DNA of 64,000 nucleotides from Sphingomonas sp. (GTDB lineage Bacteria > Pseudomonadota > Alphaproteobacteria > Sphingomonadales > Sphingomonadaceae), in NCBI GenBank assembly GCA_021732445.1, contig JAKFUZ010000001.1, forward strand, positions 62,001 through 126,000, read 5' to 3'. Each line of letters begins with the position of its first letter. Positions within the stretch are counted from its first letter, which is position 1. Position numbers and translations under genes: made by a program. Positions 33,668-43,540 of this stretch are shown one piece after another. The notes beneath the pieces were generated by a model. It was given only the letters and a program-made list of their open reading frames with translations. It made no database searches and was not told the DNA's origin.

Positions 33668-34951
33668 ATGGACCGTATTCTTATTCGGGGCGGCAACCGC
33701 CTGTCTGGCCGGGTGCCGATTTCCGGCGCCAAAAATTCCGCGCTGACGCTGCTCCCGTGCGCGCTGCTCACCGAGGAGCCGCTCACGCTGCGCAACCTGC
33801 CGCGGCTCGCCGATGTCGATGGCTTTGGCCATTTGCTGAACCAGCTCGGCGTCTCGACGCTGATCGAGGGCGCGCGGCCCGAAGATTTTGGCCGGGTGAT
33901 GACGATCCGCGCCAACCGCCTTACCTCCACGGTTGCGCCCTATGATATCGTGAGGAAAATGCGGGCGTCGATTCTGGTGCTGGGGCCGCTCGTCGGCCGC
34001 GCTGGCGAGGCGACGGTGTCGCTGCCGGGTGGATGCGCCATCGGCAACCGGCCGATCGACCTGCACCTCAAGGCGCTGGAGGCGATGGGCGCCGAAATTG
34101 AGCTGGCGGCCGGTTATGTCAGGGCGACGGCGCCAGGCGGGCGGCTTGCCGGCGGCCGGGTGGTGTTTCCGATGGTGTCGGTTGGCGCGACCGAAAATGC
34201 GGTGATGGCCGCGGTCACCGCACGCGGCGGCAGCATCATCGAAAACGCGGCCCGTGAGCCGGAAATTGTCGATCTGTGCAACTGCCTCGTCGCGATGGGC
34301 GCCTCGATCAACGGCATCGGCACCGAAACCATCGAGATCGAGGGGCGTGACCGGCTCCACGGCGCGACCTATCGCGTCATGCCTGACCGGATCGAAGCGG
34401 GCAGCTATGCCTGTGCCGCCGCCATCACCGGTGGTGCGCTGGAACTTGTGGGCGTGGCCGTGGCCGATATGCGCGCAACCATCGCCGCGCTTGAAGAAGC
34501 GGGCGTCACGATCGAGGAGCGGGGCGATTCGCTGTTCGTCGAGGCGAAAAACGGCCTTGGGCCACTCACGCTGTCGACCGCGCCCTTCCCGGGCTTTGCG
34601 ACCGACATGCAGGCCCAGTTCATGGCAATGCTCACCAGGGCAGGCGGCGCCAGCGTGCTGACCGAGACGATCTTCGAAAACCGCTACATGCACGTGCCCG
34701 AGCTGGCGCGCATGGGCGCCGACATTCAGGTGCGGGGCCGCACGGCGGTGGTGCGCGGGGTCGACAGGTTGATCGGCGCGCCTGTCATGGCAACCGATTT
34801 GCGGGCGTCGATGAGCCTCATTCTTGCCGGGCTGGCAGCGCAAGGGGAGACGCAGGTGCAGCGCGTCTATCATCTCGACCGTGGTTATGAACGGCTGGAG
34901 GAAAAACTGTCCGCCGTCGGTGCCGATATCGAGCGCGTAAGCGACGGCTGA
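33668..34951 (+). CDS. murA: UDP-N-acetylglucosamine 1-carboxyvinyltransferase
   Basis: MurA makes the first committed peptidoglycan precursor by adding enolpyruvate to UDP-GlcNAc; fosfomycin targets its Cys. The 427-residue protein is complete: [42 protein letters not shown], the active-site loop [19 protein letters not shown] with the catalytic Cys present, [20 protein letters not shown], and [15 protein letters not shown]. It precedes fhs by 30 bp on the same strand. Confidence 0.97.
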   Translation: MDRILIRGGNRLSGRVPISGAKNSALTLLPCALLTEEPLTLRNLPRLADVDGFGHLLNQLGVSTLIEGARPEDFGRVMTIRANRLTSTVAPYDIVRKMRASILVLGPLVGRAGEATVSLPGGCAIGNRPIDLHLKALEAMGAEIELAAGYVRATAPGGRLAGGRVVFPMVSVGATENAVMAAVTARGGSIIENAAREPEIVDLCNCLVAMGASINGIGTETIEIEGRDRLHGATYRVMPDRIEAGSYACAAAITGGALELVGVAVADMRATIAALEEAGVTIEERGDSLFVEAKNGLGPLTLSTAPFPGFATDMQAQFMAMLTRAGGASVLTETIFENRYMHVPELARMGADIQVRGRTAVVRGVDRLIGAPVMATDLRASMSLILAGLAAQGETQVQRVYHLDRGYERLEEKLSAVGADIERVSDG

Positions 34952-34981
34952 GCCGGGGCCGGCGGCGCGCGAAAGGGGGGG

Positions 34982-36649
34982 ATGATGCCGACCGATCTTG
35001 AGATTGCGCGCAGCGTGCCGCTTCGGCCAATCGCCGACATAGCCGCCAGGGCCGGCATCCCCGAGGCGGCGGTCGAGCCCTATGGGCGGCACAAGGCCAA
35101 GATCGACACCGGCCAGCTTGCTGCCCCGCGCGCGCCCGGCAAGCTCATTTTGGTCACCGCGATCAACCCCACACCCGCGGGCGAAGGCAAGACAACGACG
35201 TCGATCGGCCTTGCCGATGCGCTCAACCTGCTGGGGCACAAGACGGTGCTCGCGCTTCGGGAGCCCTCGCTTGGCCCCTGCTTTGGCACCAAGGGCGGTG
35301 CAACCGGCGGCGGCCGTGCCCAGGTGGCGCCCATGGCCGACATCAACCTGCATTTCACAGGCGATTTCCACGCGATAATCGCGGCGCACAACCTGCTCGC
35401 CGCGATGATCGACAACCATGTCTATTGGGGCAACGCGCTCGATCTTGACGTGCGGCGGATAAGCTGGCGCCGCGTCGTGGACATGAACGACCGGGCGCTG
35501 CGCGACGTGACGGTGGCGCTTGGCGGCGTGGCCAACGGTTTTCCGCGCAGCTCGGGCTTTGACATTACCGTCGCGTCGGAAGTGATGGCAATATTGTGCC
35601 TGGCCGGCGACATGGCCGATTTGCAGGCGCGGCTCGGGCGCATCATCATTGGCGAAACGCGCAGCCGGCAGCCCGTCACCGCCCGCGACGTGAAGGCCGA
35701 CGGCGCGATGGCCGTGCTGCTGGCCGAGGCGCTGAAGCCCAATCTGGTGCAGACGCTGGAGGGCAATCCCGCGCTTCTCCATGGCGGGCCGTTTGCCAAC
35801 ATCGCGCATGGCTGCAATTCGGTCATCGCGACCCGCGCGGCGATGGCGCTGGGTGACTATGCGGTGACCGAGGCCGGCTTTGGCGCCGATTTGGGTGCGG
35901 AGAAATTTTTCGACATCAAGTGCCGCCAGGCAGGGCTTGTACCGTCGGCCGTGGTAATCGTCGCCACCGTGCGGGCGCTCAAAATGAATGGCGGCGTCGC
36001 CAAGGCCGATCTTGCCGCCGAGGACGTGGCCGCCGTTGCGCGCGGCGCGGCCAATCTTGTCCGCCATATCGAGAATGTGCGCGGCTTTGGCCTGCCGGTG
36101 GTGGTCGCGATCAACCACTTCGCGGGCGACAATGCGGACGAGCTGGCGGCCATCGACCACGCGGCGGCCGGGCAGGGCGTGCGCGCGGTGCTGTGCCGCC
36201 ACTGGGCAGAAGGGGGCCGGGGGGCAGCCGAGCTCGCCGAGCAGGTAGCAGCGCTGGCGGATGGCGACGAGGCTGATTTTTCACCGCTCTATGCCGATGC
36301 GCTGCCGCTGCTCGACAAAATCCGCACCGTGGCCACCCGCATTTATCGCGCCGCTGACATTGCCCCCACGCCGGCCGTTGTGGCGCAGCTTGCGCGGTGG
36401 GAGGCGGCCGGTTTTGGCCATTTGCCCGTCTGCATGGCCAAGACGCAGTACAGCTTTTCGGCCGACCCGACGCTGCTGGGCGCGCCGGAGGGCCATATTG
36501 TGCCGGTGCGCGAGGTGCGGCTGGCGGCCGGTGCCGGCTTTGTCGTGGCGATCTGCGGAGAGATTATGACGATGCCCGGCCTGCCGCGCGTGCCCGCCGC
36601 TGAGGCTATCCACATCGACACCGGCGGAGATATCGAGGGCCTGTTCTAA
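34982..36649 (+). CDS. fhs: Formate-tetrahydrofolate ligase
   Basis: Fhs makes 10-formyl-THF from formate, THF and ATP. The 555-residue protein contains the P-loop region [111 protein letters not shown] and the C-terminal [20 protein letters not shown], all diagnostic. A strong GGGGG ribosome site lies before two consecutive ATGs. With folD in the window it supports one-carbon metabolism fed by formate. Confidence 0.97.
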   Translation: MMPTDLEIARSVPLRPIADIAARAGIPEAAVEPYGRHKAKIDTGQLAAPRAPGKLILVTAINPTPAGEGKTTTSIGLADALNLLGHKTVLALREPSLGPCFGTKGGATGGGRAQVAPMADINLHFTGDFHAIIAAHNLLAAMIDNHVYWGNALDLDVRRISWRRVVDMNDRALRDVTVALGGVANGFPRSSGFDITVASEVMAILCLAGDMADLQARLGRIIIGETRSRQPVTARDVKADGAMAVLLAEALKPNLVQTLEGNPALLHGGPFANIAHGCNSVIATRAAMALGDYAVTEAGFGADLGAEKFFDIKCRQAGLVPSAVVIVATVRALKMNGGVAKADLAAEDVAAVARGAANLVRHIENVRGFGLPVVVAINHFAGDNADELAAIDHAAAGQGVRAVLCRHWAEGGRGAAELAEQVAALADGDEADFSPLYADALPLLDKIRTVATRIYRAADIAPTPAVVAQLARWEAAGFGHLPVCMAKTQYSFSADPTLLGAPEGHIVPVREVRLAAGAGFVVAICGEIMTMPGLPRVPAAEAIHIDTGGDIEGLF

Positions 36650-36687
36650 ACACCCGCGGTGACCGCGCCGGTGCGCTCAAGCTTGCC

Positions 36688-37143
36688 TCAGCCGACAAAC
36701 CAGCCGCCAACCGCTGAACTGATCGCGCAACCCTGGCCGGTGCCGGCGCGATTGCCGTCGCGGGGACCGTCGTGCAGCCCGACGATCGACAGGCGCTGGC
36801 GCGGCGCGATGAGCGCAGATCCAAGCGGGTCGCCGGTCGTTGTTTCAGCGTCACCGAAATAGCGCGCGCGGCGCAGCCGGGTCGAGCAGCCCGAATAGGC
36901 CTCGCTCAGGCGCTACGTCGCGTTGAGCTCGATCAGCGTAACTTCCGCCGATTCAAGCGCGAGGTCAGCGCGCGCAGGTGTGATTGCCCGGCTTCTGGCC
37001 GTCGGCGACCATCGGCTTAAGCGGCAAGCGGCTTGCCCGGCGCGGTGCCCGATGCTCTGGGCAACCATCCGCCAAGGCACCTGACACCGCCATTCACGCT
37101 TTGGCCGATGGTGCCCATCTGCGGCTGCCCGCCCGGCCCGCGG
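36688..37143 (-). pseudogene. Degenerate coding-like stretch of unknown origin
   Basis: The 494-bp gap between fhs and the cystathionine gamma-synthase-like gene holds no intact gene, but reads like decayed protein-coding DNA on the minus strand. One frame gives about 75 residues (with RYFGDAETTTGDPLG, RQRLSIVGLHDGPRDGN and GQGCAISSAVGGWFVG) ending at a TGA (36688-36690), with strong G/C third-position bias. Directly upstream the same frame has a TAG (36913-36915) preceded by ALESAEVTLIELNAT. Further upstream, plausible coding sequence appears in other frames (MVADGQKPGNHTCAR; MGTIGQSVNGG). I do not recognise the family. It could be a frameshifted gene or GC-rich non-coding sequence. Confidence 0.35.
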
Positions 37144-38466
37144 TCAAACGGCCGCCAGCGCCTGCTCGAAATCGGCGATCAGGTCGTCGGCATCTTCGAC
37201 CCCGATGGAAATGCGCACCAGATTGTCCGTAATGCCAAGCGCTGCCTTGCGGCTTTCGGGCACGGACAGGTGCGTCATGCCCGCCGGATGGCTGGCGAGT
37301 GTTTCCGTCCCGCCAAGGCTGACCGCGAGCTTGGCGATGCGCAGCGCATCGAGAAACGCAAAGCTCTCTTTTTCGCCACCTTTGAGGAACAGCGAAAAGG
37401 TGCTGCCGGCGCCCAGGCAGTGGCGGCGGTAGATATCGGCCTGGCGCTCGTCGCCCGGCGTGTCTTCGAGGAAGCCGAGATAGCCGACGCGCTCCACCTT
37501 GGGGTGCCCGCGCAGATAGGCGCATACCTTGGCGGCGTTTTCACCCGCGCGGCTCATCCGCAGCTCCAGCGTCTCAAGGCTCCTGAGCAGCATCCAGGCG
37601 GTGTTGGGGTCGGTAATGGTGCCAATCGTGTTGCGCATCAGGCGAATGGCGTCGATGTGCTTCTTGGTGCCAAGAAGGGCCCCGGCCACCAGGTCAGAAT
37701 GGCCGCCGACATATTTGGTAAGGCTGTACACCACCAGATCAGCGCCGTGCTCCAGCGGCTTGTGCCACAGCGGCCCCAGAAAGGTGTTGTCGATGGCAAT
37801 GGGCGGCGCATCCTCGCCTGTGCCGAAAATGGCGTCGCGGCTGGCGGCGACGGCTTCGACATCAACGAGCGCGTTGGTGGGGTTTGCGGGGCTTTCGAGG
37901 TAAATCAGCGGTACGCGCCCGGCCGATGCCCTGGTCAGCACCGCGTCGATTTCTTCGCGGGTGGCGCCGGCTGGAAAGTCAAGAAAATGAACGCCGAACC
38001 GGCCAAGCACGCGGGCGATCAGCGTTTCTGTTGCGGCATAAAGCGGGCCCGAATGGACGATGGTATCGCCCGGCCGCACCAGCGACAGGAACAAAGTTGC
38101 AATCGCCGACATGCCGCTGGAAAAGGTGAGCGCGTCCTCGGCATCTTCCCAGACGCTCAGCCGGTCTTCCAGAATTTCCTGATTGGGGCCGTTGAAGCGC
38201 GAATAGACAAGGCCGTCCGCCCCGCCGGGCCGCTTGCCTGTTACACCCTCAAAATGGCGCTTGCCGGCAGCGGCATTGGGGAAAACAAAGGTAGAGGTAA
38301 GGAAGATCGGCGGCTTCAGCGACCCTTCGGACAGCATCGGGTCGAACCCGTGGCCCATCATCAGCGTGGATGGTTGCAGCTTGCGGCCGCCGACCTGGTC
38401 GATTTCGGGCTTGGGGCGGTGGCGGGGGGCAGCGCCCGTCGGGTCGACTTCGGTCTCGTCGCTCAT
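37144..38466 (-). CDS. Cystathionine gamma-synthase family PLP enzyme
   Basis: The 440-residue protein belongs to the Cys/Met-metabolism PLP family. Visible features are PIFLTSTFVFPNAAAGKRHFEG, YSRFNGPNQEILEDRL (phosphate-binding YSR), FSSGMSAIATLFLSLVRPGD, the PLP aspartate in PIAIDNTFLGPLWHKPLEHGAD, the lysine in VYSLTKYVGGHSD, and SLGGTETLASHPAGMTHL near the C-terminus. The subgroup is usually labelled cystathionine gamma-synthase family protein, and its exact reaction (gamma-synthase, gamma-lyase or methionine lyase) cannot be told. The N-terminal 25 residues are variable. Confidence 0.9.
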   Translation of the reverse strand: MSDETEVDPTGAAPRHRPKPEIDQVGGRKLQPSTLMMGHGFDPMLSEGSLKPPIFLTSTFVFPNAAAGKRHFEGVTGKRPGGADGLVYSRFNGPNQEILEDRLSVWEDAEDALTFSSGMSAIATLFLSLVRPGDTIVHSGPLYAATETLIARVLGRFGVHFLDFPAGATREEIDAVLTRASAGRVPLIYLESPANPTNALVDVEAVAASRDAIFGTGEDAPPIAIDNTFLGPLWHKPLEHGADLVVYSLTKYVGGHSDLVAGALLGTKKHIDAIRLMRNTIGTITDPNTAWMLLRSLETLELRMSRAGENAAKVCAYLRGHPKVERVGYLGFLEDTPGDERQADIYRRHCLGAGSTFSLFLKGGEKESFAFLDALRIAKLAVSLGGTETLASHPAGMTHLSVPESRKAALGITDNLVRISIGVEDADDLIADFEQALAAV

Positions 38467-38543
38467 GCTCGTTCTCCCCGGCTGATGTCGAAGATAGTCT
38501 CTAGCGATACCAGTGGCCGAAACCTAGCGCGGATTGCTTCACG

Positions 38544-39317
38544 TCACGGCTTTTCGCGCAGCCCGACCAGCGCGATCTGGCGGCCATAATCGGGCTCGCC
38601 ATGATGGGTCGCGCGCCGGTAACTGAAAAAGCGCACCGGGTCGGCATAGGTATCAAGCCCCAGCATTTCCACGCGCGCAATGCCGGCAGCGGCCAGACGG
38701 TGCGCCGCGTAGGCTTCCAGATCAAACTGGTGATGGCCGGGCCGGCCGGGCGCAAAGAACCGCTCATTGGCGGGGTCATCCCCTTCGAACCGGCGCACAA
38801 AGCCGTCATCCACCTCATAGCTTGCGCGCGCAATGCAGGGCCCGATGGCCGCGCAGATGCGGTCGCGCCGTGCGCCGCGCTTTTCCATGGCGGCGATGGT
38901 GGCGTCCGTCACCCCGCCAAGCGCGCCCTTCCAGCCGGCATGCGCCGCGCCGACCACGCCCGCTGCGGAATCGGCGAATAATATGGGCGCGCAATCGGCC
39001 GTGAGAATGCCGAGCAGCAGGCCCGGCGCGTCAGTGACCATGGCATCGGCGCGGGGGCGTTCGTCGCCGCCGAAGCCCGCGGCGACGGTGACGACGTCGG
39101 CCGAATGGACCTGGAGCACCGTGACGAGCGCGGCGCCCGGCAGCACCGCGCCAACGGCGAGCGCGCGGTTTTCAGCAATGGCGGCCGCGTCATCGGCAGA
39201 GCCTGTTCCGGTGTTCAGCCCGGCATGAACGCCATCCGATACGCCGCCGCGCCGCCCGAAAAAGCCATGCGGCACATCCCCCAGCGAGGCCGCGCGGAAG
39301 ACCTCCACGGCGTTCAC
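38544..39317 (-). CDS. pgeF: Peptidoglycan editing factor PgeF
   Basis: This 257-residue DUF152/laccase-domain protein has HGFFGRRGGVSDGVHAGLNTG, LQVHSADVV, the Cys and His ligands in TADCAPILFADSAAGVVGAAHAGWKGALGG, AIGPCIARASYEVDDGF and FFSYRRATHHGEPDYGRQIALV. Family members remove non-canonical amino acids (L-Ser in place of L-Ala) from peptidoglycan precursors. The GTG start overlaps the stop of the GNAT gene (GTGA), placing it last in the lgt operon. A longer reading frame upstream is shadow of the GNAT gene. Confidence 0.9.
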   Translation of the reverse strand: MNAVEVFRAASLGDVPHGFFGRRGGVSDGVHAGLNTGTGSADDAAAIAENRALAVGAVLPGAALVTVLQVHSADVVTVAAGFGGDERPRADAMVTDAPGLLLGILTADCAPILFADSAAGVVGAAHAGWKGALGGVTDATIAAMEKRGARRDRICAAIGPCIARASYEVDDGFVRRFEGDDPANERFFAPGRPGHHQFDLEAYAAHRLAAAGIARVEMLGLDTYADPVRFFSYRRATHHGEPDYGRQIALVGLREKP

Positions 39318-39829
39318 AGCACAAGTTGCATGATGAGATCGCGGTCGATCTGGTTGCCGGTCGGGTAGGGGTAATCGCCGATATGGGTAAAGCCATATTT
39401 GTCGTAAAAGCGCCGCGCGCGGTGATTGTCTTCCCACACCGTCAGCACCAGCGCGGGCGCGCCGCCTGCGCGCGCCTCGGCGATCGTCCACGCCATCAAC
39501 GCCTGGGCAACGCCCTGGCCGTGCCACGCGGTCGCGACATAGAGTTGGGACAATTGCGCAGCACCCGGCATGATGGCCGCGTCGTCGAGCCACAATGGCG
39601 ACAGCTTGGCAAAGCCCGCTATCTCCCCATCGGCCAGCGCCAGATGAAAGCGCTGCGCCGGGTCCGCCAGACTCGCAATGAGCTTGCCCTGCGGGCCATA
39701 AGCCTCGCCGACATACAGTGCGATGTCTTCCGGCGAGGCGGAGTGCTCAAAGGTTTCCAGCCAGATCCGCCGGGCCATTGCATCGAGCGGGGGGCCGTCT
39801 TGCGCGGTGGCGGGTCGATAGACGATCAT
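39314..39829 (-). CDS. GNAT family N-acetyltransferase
   Basis: The 171-residue protein has the GNAT fold: YRPATAQDGPPLDAM, the acetyl-CoA-binding LSQLYVATAWHGQGVAQALMAWTIAEAR (Q/R-x-x-G-x-G/A variant) and VLTVWEDNHRARRFYDKYGF, typical of small-molecule or peptide acetyltransferases. It overlaps both neighbours by 4 bp: its ATG sits in the stop of the MidA-like gene, and its stop in the start of pgeF. Translation is likely coupled. The substrate is unknown. Confidence 0.9.
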   Translation of the reverse strand: MIVYRPATAQDGPPLDAMARRIWLETFEHSASPEDIALYVGEAYGPQGKLIASLADPAQRFHLALADGEIAGFAKLSPLWLDDAAIMPGAAQLSQLYVATAWHGQGVAQALMAWTIAEARAGGAPALVLTVWEDNHRARRFYDKYGFTHIGDYPYPTGNQIDRDLIMQLVL

Positions 39830-40875
39830 GCGGCAAATCCTGCGGGCTCGGGCCATGATGGCGCGGTAATGGCAATCACCCTGAACAATCCTCCCATCTG
39901 ATCGGTCTCGACCAGCCGGTCGCGATCCTTGCGCACGCTCCTGCCAAGTGCTGCGGCGCGTTGGTCGATGCCAAGCGCGGTCAGGAAACTTCCCTGCGCC
40001 ACTGGCCCCCACGCCCGTGCGCCCTCCGCAATTGCGGCCGCGGCGAGTGTTGCAAAATCGACATGCGCGGTCAGATCCTGCTCGCCTGGTGCCTCGAACG
40101 GGTTGGCAAAGCGGTGGCCGCGCACCGCTTGCAGCGTTTCGCCGAGCGCCGGGCCGGCATAACCATAATCGATGGTCAGCAGCGCCCCGCCCTGCGCCAC
40201 AAGTCGCGCACTGAGCGCGCGGATGATAGCGACCGATGCCGGCGATGTCTCGATGATGGTGCCGGGTGCTGCGTCGCGCAGGTGCCCGGGCACGATGGCG
40301 TCGGGTACGAGCGGCCCGGCAATCGGCAGGAATAGCGTGTCCTGACACGCGACCAGCCGTCGGTGCCAGCCATCGCCTGCGCGAACGATCTGTTCGATGG
40401 GCAGCGCGTCGAAGAACTCGTTGGCGATGACGATAAGCGGCGCGTCGTCGGGCAGGGTCGAGACATCGTCGTGCCAGATAACGTCCGGTACCCGCCCGGC
40501 CTGCACCGCGCGGAGCACCGGGCTGGTTTCGACGAAATGCACAGGCGGCGTGAGGTCGGCCATCGCCATCGCCCGCAGCGCATCCGCCGCGAGCGTGCCG
40601 CGGCCCGGCCCAAGCTCGACATAATGCATTGCCGGTCGGCCCGCCCGGTGCCAAAGATCGGCGATCCACGCGCCGACCAGCTCGCCAAACATCTGGCTGA
40701 TTTCAGGCGCGGTGGTGAAATCGCCACTCGCCCCCAGCGGATCGCGCGTTGCGTAGTAATGCGCATTGGCCGCTGCCATGAACTGCGCGAGGGGAATTGG
40801 CCCCGCCAGTGTTATCGCGCGCGCCAGCCGGTCGGCCAGCAGCGGCCCGGCGGCAACGCACGTGTCAGGCGACAC
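39826..40875 (-). CDS. MidA/NDUFAF7-like SAM-dependent methyltransferase
   Basis: The protein (about 349 residues) matches the family of NDUFAF7, a mitochondrial methyltransferase that modifies complex I. Visible motifs are [25 protein letters not shown], the SAM motif [54 protein letters not shown] and the C-terminal [15 protein letters not shown]. The GTG at 40873-40875 overlaps the end of lgt by 11 bp; a TTG at 40890 is the alternative start. Bacterial targets of the family are not established; the complex I link is inferred from the mitochondrial relative. Confidence 0.88.
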   Translation of the reverse strand: MSPDTCVAAGPLLADRLARAITLAGPIPLAQFMAAANAHYYATRDPLGASGDFTTAPEISQMFGELVGAWIADLWHRAGRPAMHYVELGPGRGTLAADALRAMAMADLTPPVHFVETSPVLRAVQAGRVPDVIWHDDVSTLPDDAPLIVIANEFFDALPIEQIVRAGDGWHRRLVACQDTLFLPIAGPLVPDAIVPGHLRDAAPGTIIETSPASVAIIRALSARLVAQGGALLTIDYGYAGPALGETLQAVRGHRFANPFEAPGEQDLTAHVDFATLAAAAIAEGARAWGPVAQGSFLTALGIDQRAAALGRSVRKDRDRLVETDQMGGLFRVIAITAPSWPEPAGFAA

Positions 40876-41731
40876 TTTCGCTGCCGCCAATGGCTTCCAC
40901 GCGCCGCCGCCGCCCGTTTGCGGTTACGATCAGATAGGCGCCGCCCAGGATCATGGGCACGCAAAGCCACTGGCCCATATGCAGGCCCGTTGCACGGGCA
41001 AAACCGGCAAGCTGCTGGTCGGGCTCGCGGAAAAACTCAACGATGAAGCGCGCGACACCATAGCCCAGCAGAAACAGGCCCGTCAGCTTGCCGGGATCAT
41101 AACGCGCCCTGGTGCGCCAGAACGCGAACCACAGCAGCGCAAACAGCGCGATGCCTTCAAGCCCCGCCTCATAAAGCTGGCTCGGGTGGCGCGCCACGTC
41201 GTCGCCGGTGCGCGGAAAAATTATCGCCCAGGCGACATTGGACGGCCGCCCCCACAACTCGCCGTTCACGAAATTGGCGAGCCGCCCGAAAAACAGCCCG
41301 AACGGTACCACGCAGGCCACAAAATCATGCACGCGCAACCAGTTCAGCCCGTGTTTGCGGGCAAACCACAACAGCCCGAGCGACGTGCCGATGACCCCGC
41401 CGTGAAACGACATGCCGCCATCCCACAACCGCACGATGCGCAGCGGATGCGCCAGCATTTCAGGCGCATAGAACAGCACATAGCCGATCCGCCCGCCCAG
41501 GATGATGCCAAGCGTTGCATAGAAGATAAGGTCATCGGCGTGGCGCTGTGCCATCGGCGCGCCGGGCACTTTCAGCAACCGCGCCAGATACCACCACCCA
41601 ATCAATATGCCGGCGATATAGGCGATCGAATACCATTTCAGGCTGAACCAGCCGATCGTGAAAATCGTGGGGTTCAGCCCAAGGCTCTCGAAGCGGATAT
41701 GGGCGGCGGCAGCAATCAATGAGAGGATCAA
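40865..41731 (-). CDS. lgt: Prolipoprotein diacylglyceryl transferase
   Basis: Lgt attaches diacylglycerol to the Cys of prolipoproteins in the inner membrane. The 288-residue protein has seven membrane segments and the signature [31 protein letters not shown] (with the essential His and Gly-rich HGG), [29 protein letters not shown] and [16 protein letters not shown]. The start is TTG (41729-41731) with a GGGGA site. It heads a four-gene leftward operon (lgt, midA-like, GNAT, pgeF) whose genes all overlap. Confidence 0.95.
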   Translation of the reverse strand: MILSLIAAAAHIRFESLGLNPTIFTIGWFSLKWYSIAYIAGILIGWWYLARLLKVPGAPMAQRHADDLIFYATLGIILGGRIGYVLFYAPEMLAHPLRIVRLWDGGMSFHGGVIGTSLGLLWFARKHGLNWLRVHDFVACVVPFGLFFGRLANFVNGELWGRPSNVAWAIIFPRTGDDVARHPSQLYEAGLEGIALFALLWFAFWRTRARYDPGKLTGLFLLGYGVARFIVEFFREPDQQLAGFARATGLHMGQWLCVPMILGGAYLIVTANGRRRRVEAIGGSESVA

Positions 41732-41796
41732 GGCTTTTCCCCAGGCTTTGGAGCTTCCATAAGGGGCGCATGGCGTAAGACCAAGGGGAGAGATGA

Positions 41797-43509
41797 ATGC
41801 CGAGCAAACTCGATGAGCGCATGGACCAGGGCTTTGCCAGGCTCACCGGCCAGGGCGGGCCGATGATGCTCACAACGGCCATGATTGATGGCCAGTCGTT
41901 TCCCGCAATCGCCGCGGCGCCGCCTGCGCTGTCATATTATTTCGCGCATTTCGCCGCCGAACATGCCGCCAAGGATTTTCTTGTCTCGGGCGCGGAGCGG
42001 CTGAGCTTTGCCGCCGTACACGCCGAGGCGCAGGCTGTGGCGCGCGCGCTGATCGACGGATATGGCGTGAGGCGGGGTGACCGGGTGGGCATTGCGATGC
42101 GCAATTCGCCGAGCTGGATCGCGCTGTACATGGGGATCATCATCGCCGGGGGCGTCGCGACGCTGCTCAATGGCTGGTGGCAAACGGCCGAACTTGCCGA
42201 GGCGATTACAGATGTCGGGTGCGGCCTGGTGTTTGCCGATGCCCCGCGCGCAGAACGGCTGGCGGAATCGGCAGGGCTCGCAGTCGATGTCGTCGCCATT
42301 GACGACCGGCTGCCGCTGGCGCAGGCGCTGGCCGCTGTCGTCGCCCGCGGCGGATCAGCCGAAACGGTGCTGCCGATGCTGACCGGGGATGACAATGCAA
42401 CGATATTGTTCACCTCGGGCTCGACGGGCCAGTCAAAGGGGGCGCTGTCTGACCACCGGGCCGTAACCCAGGCGGTGTTCAACTATCTGGCGAGCGCGCT
42501 GATGATGCTTGGCCTGTCGACCGAAGACGGCAAGCCCGTGACGGCGCAGCACTGCACCTTGCTCAACGTGCCGCTGTTCCATGTGACCGCTGAAGTGCCG
42601 GTGATGCTCCAGAGCTTTGCGATGGGCCGCAAGCTCGTGCTGATGCCGAAATGGGATGCCGAAGAAGCAATGCGGCTGATCGAGCGCGAAAAGGCGACCT
42701 ATTTTGTCGGTGTGCCGCTGATGAGCTTTGAAATCCTCACCCATCCCAGGCGGGCGCAATATGATCTGTCGACCGTTACCGATTTTGCCGCAGGGGGGGC
42801 GCCGCGCCCGGTTGACCATGTTCGCCGGTTGCATGAGGAGATGGGCGGCGCCGCGCCGCTCATCGGCTATGGCCTGACCGAAACCAACGGCGTTGGCTGC
42901 GGCAATTTCCGCGACAATTACATCGCCAAGCCAACGTCTACGGGCCGGGCCTCGGCGCCGCTGGTGGATCTGGCCATCCTCGACGGTGCCGGCAGGCCGG
43001 TTGGGCCGGGCGAACGGGGCGAAGTCGGCATCCGCTCGATCTGCAATTTCAAGGAATATTGGAACCGGCCACAGGCTACGCGCGACGCGTTTTCCGCCGA
43101 CCGTTATTTCCTGACCGGGGACATCGGCTATCTCGACGCGGACGGCTATCTGTTCATCGTTGATCGCAAGAAGGACATCATCATTCGCGGCGGCGAAAAT
43201 ATTTCGTGTCAGGAAGTCGAATCGGCGCTGTACGATCACGCCTGCGTTGCCGAATGCGCGGTCTTTGGCCTGCCCGACGAGCGGTTCGGCGAAGTGCCGG
43301 GTGCCGTGGTGCACCTGCGCGACGGCGAGGCGTTGGACGCCGAGGCGCTGTGCGCGTTCCTGAAAAGCCGGATTGCGGCGTTCAAGGTGCCGCAGCGGCT
43401 GTGGATTGCGCCCGAGCCACTCCCCCGGCTGGGCACCGAGAAAGTCGACAAGGTGGCGCTGCGGGCGCATTTCCGGGCCGAATATGCGCGCGAAACCATA
43501 GCGGGTTGA
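41797..43509 (+). CDS. Acyl-CoA synthetase (AMP-binding enzyme)
   Basis: The 570-residue class I adenylate-forming enzyme activates a carboxylic acid to an acyl-CoA via an acyl-AMP. It has the P-loop [32 protein letters not shown] (A5-like motif), the hinge [33 protein letters not shown] and the C-terminal lysine region [12 protein letters not shown]. An unusual 40-residue N-terminal piece ([21 protein letters not shown]) precedes the usual start. The carboxylic acid cannot be told, but medium- to long-chain fatty acids are likely. It is divergent from lgt. Confidence 0.92.
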   Translation: MPSKLDERMDQGFARLTGQGGPMMLTTAMIDGQSFPAIAAAPPALSYYFAHFAAEHAAKDFLVSGAERLSFAAVHAEAQAVARALIDGYGVRRGDRVGIAMRNSPSWIALYMGIIIAGGVATLLNGWWQTAELAEAITDVGCGLVFADAPRAERLAESAGLAVDVVAIDDRLPLAQALAAVVARGGSAETVLPMLTGDDNATILFTSGSTGQSKGALSDHRAVTQAVFNYLASALMMLGLSTEDGKPVTAQHCTLLNVPLFHVTAEVPVMLQSFAMGRKLVLMPKWDAEEAMRLIEREKATYFVGVPLMSFEILTHPRRAQYDLSTVTDFAAGGAPRPVDHVRRLHEEMGGAAPLIGYGLTETNGVGCGNFRDNYIAKPTSTGRASAPLVDLAILDGAGRPVGPGERGEVGIRSICNFKEYWNRPQATRDAFSADRYFLTGDIGYLDADGYLFIVDRKKDIIIRGGENISCQEVESALYDHACVAECAVFGLPDERFGEVPGAVVHLRDGEALDAEALCAFLKSRIAAFKVPQRLWIAPEPLPRLGTEKVDKVALRAHFRAEYARETIAG

Positions 43510-43540
43510 TCTGGCGCGCGCGCGGCCCCGGCGATAGAGC

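Noticed and set aside
33467..36202. A 911-residue open frame antisense to murA and fhs
   Set aside because: It is a GC-rich shadow: composition is Arg/His/Ala-rich with no domain, and both sense genes are intact and conserved.
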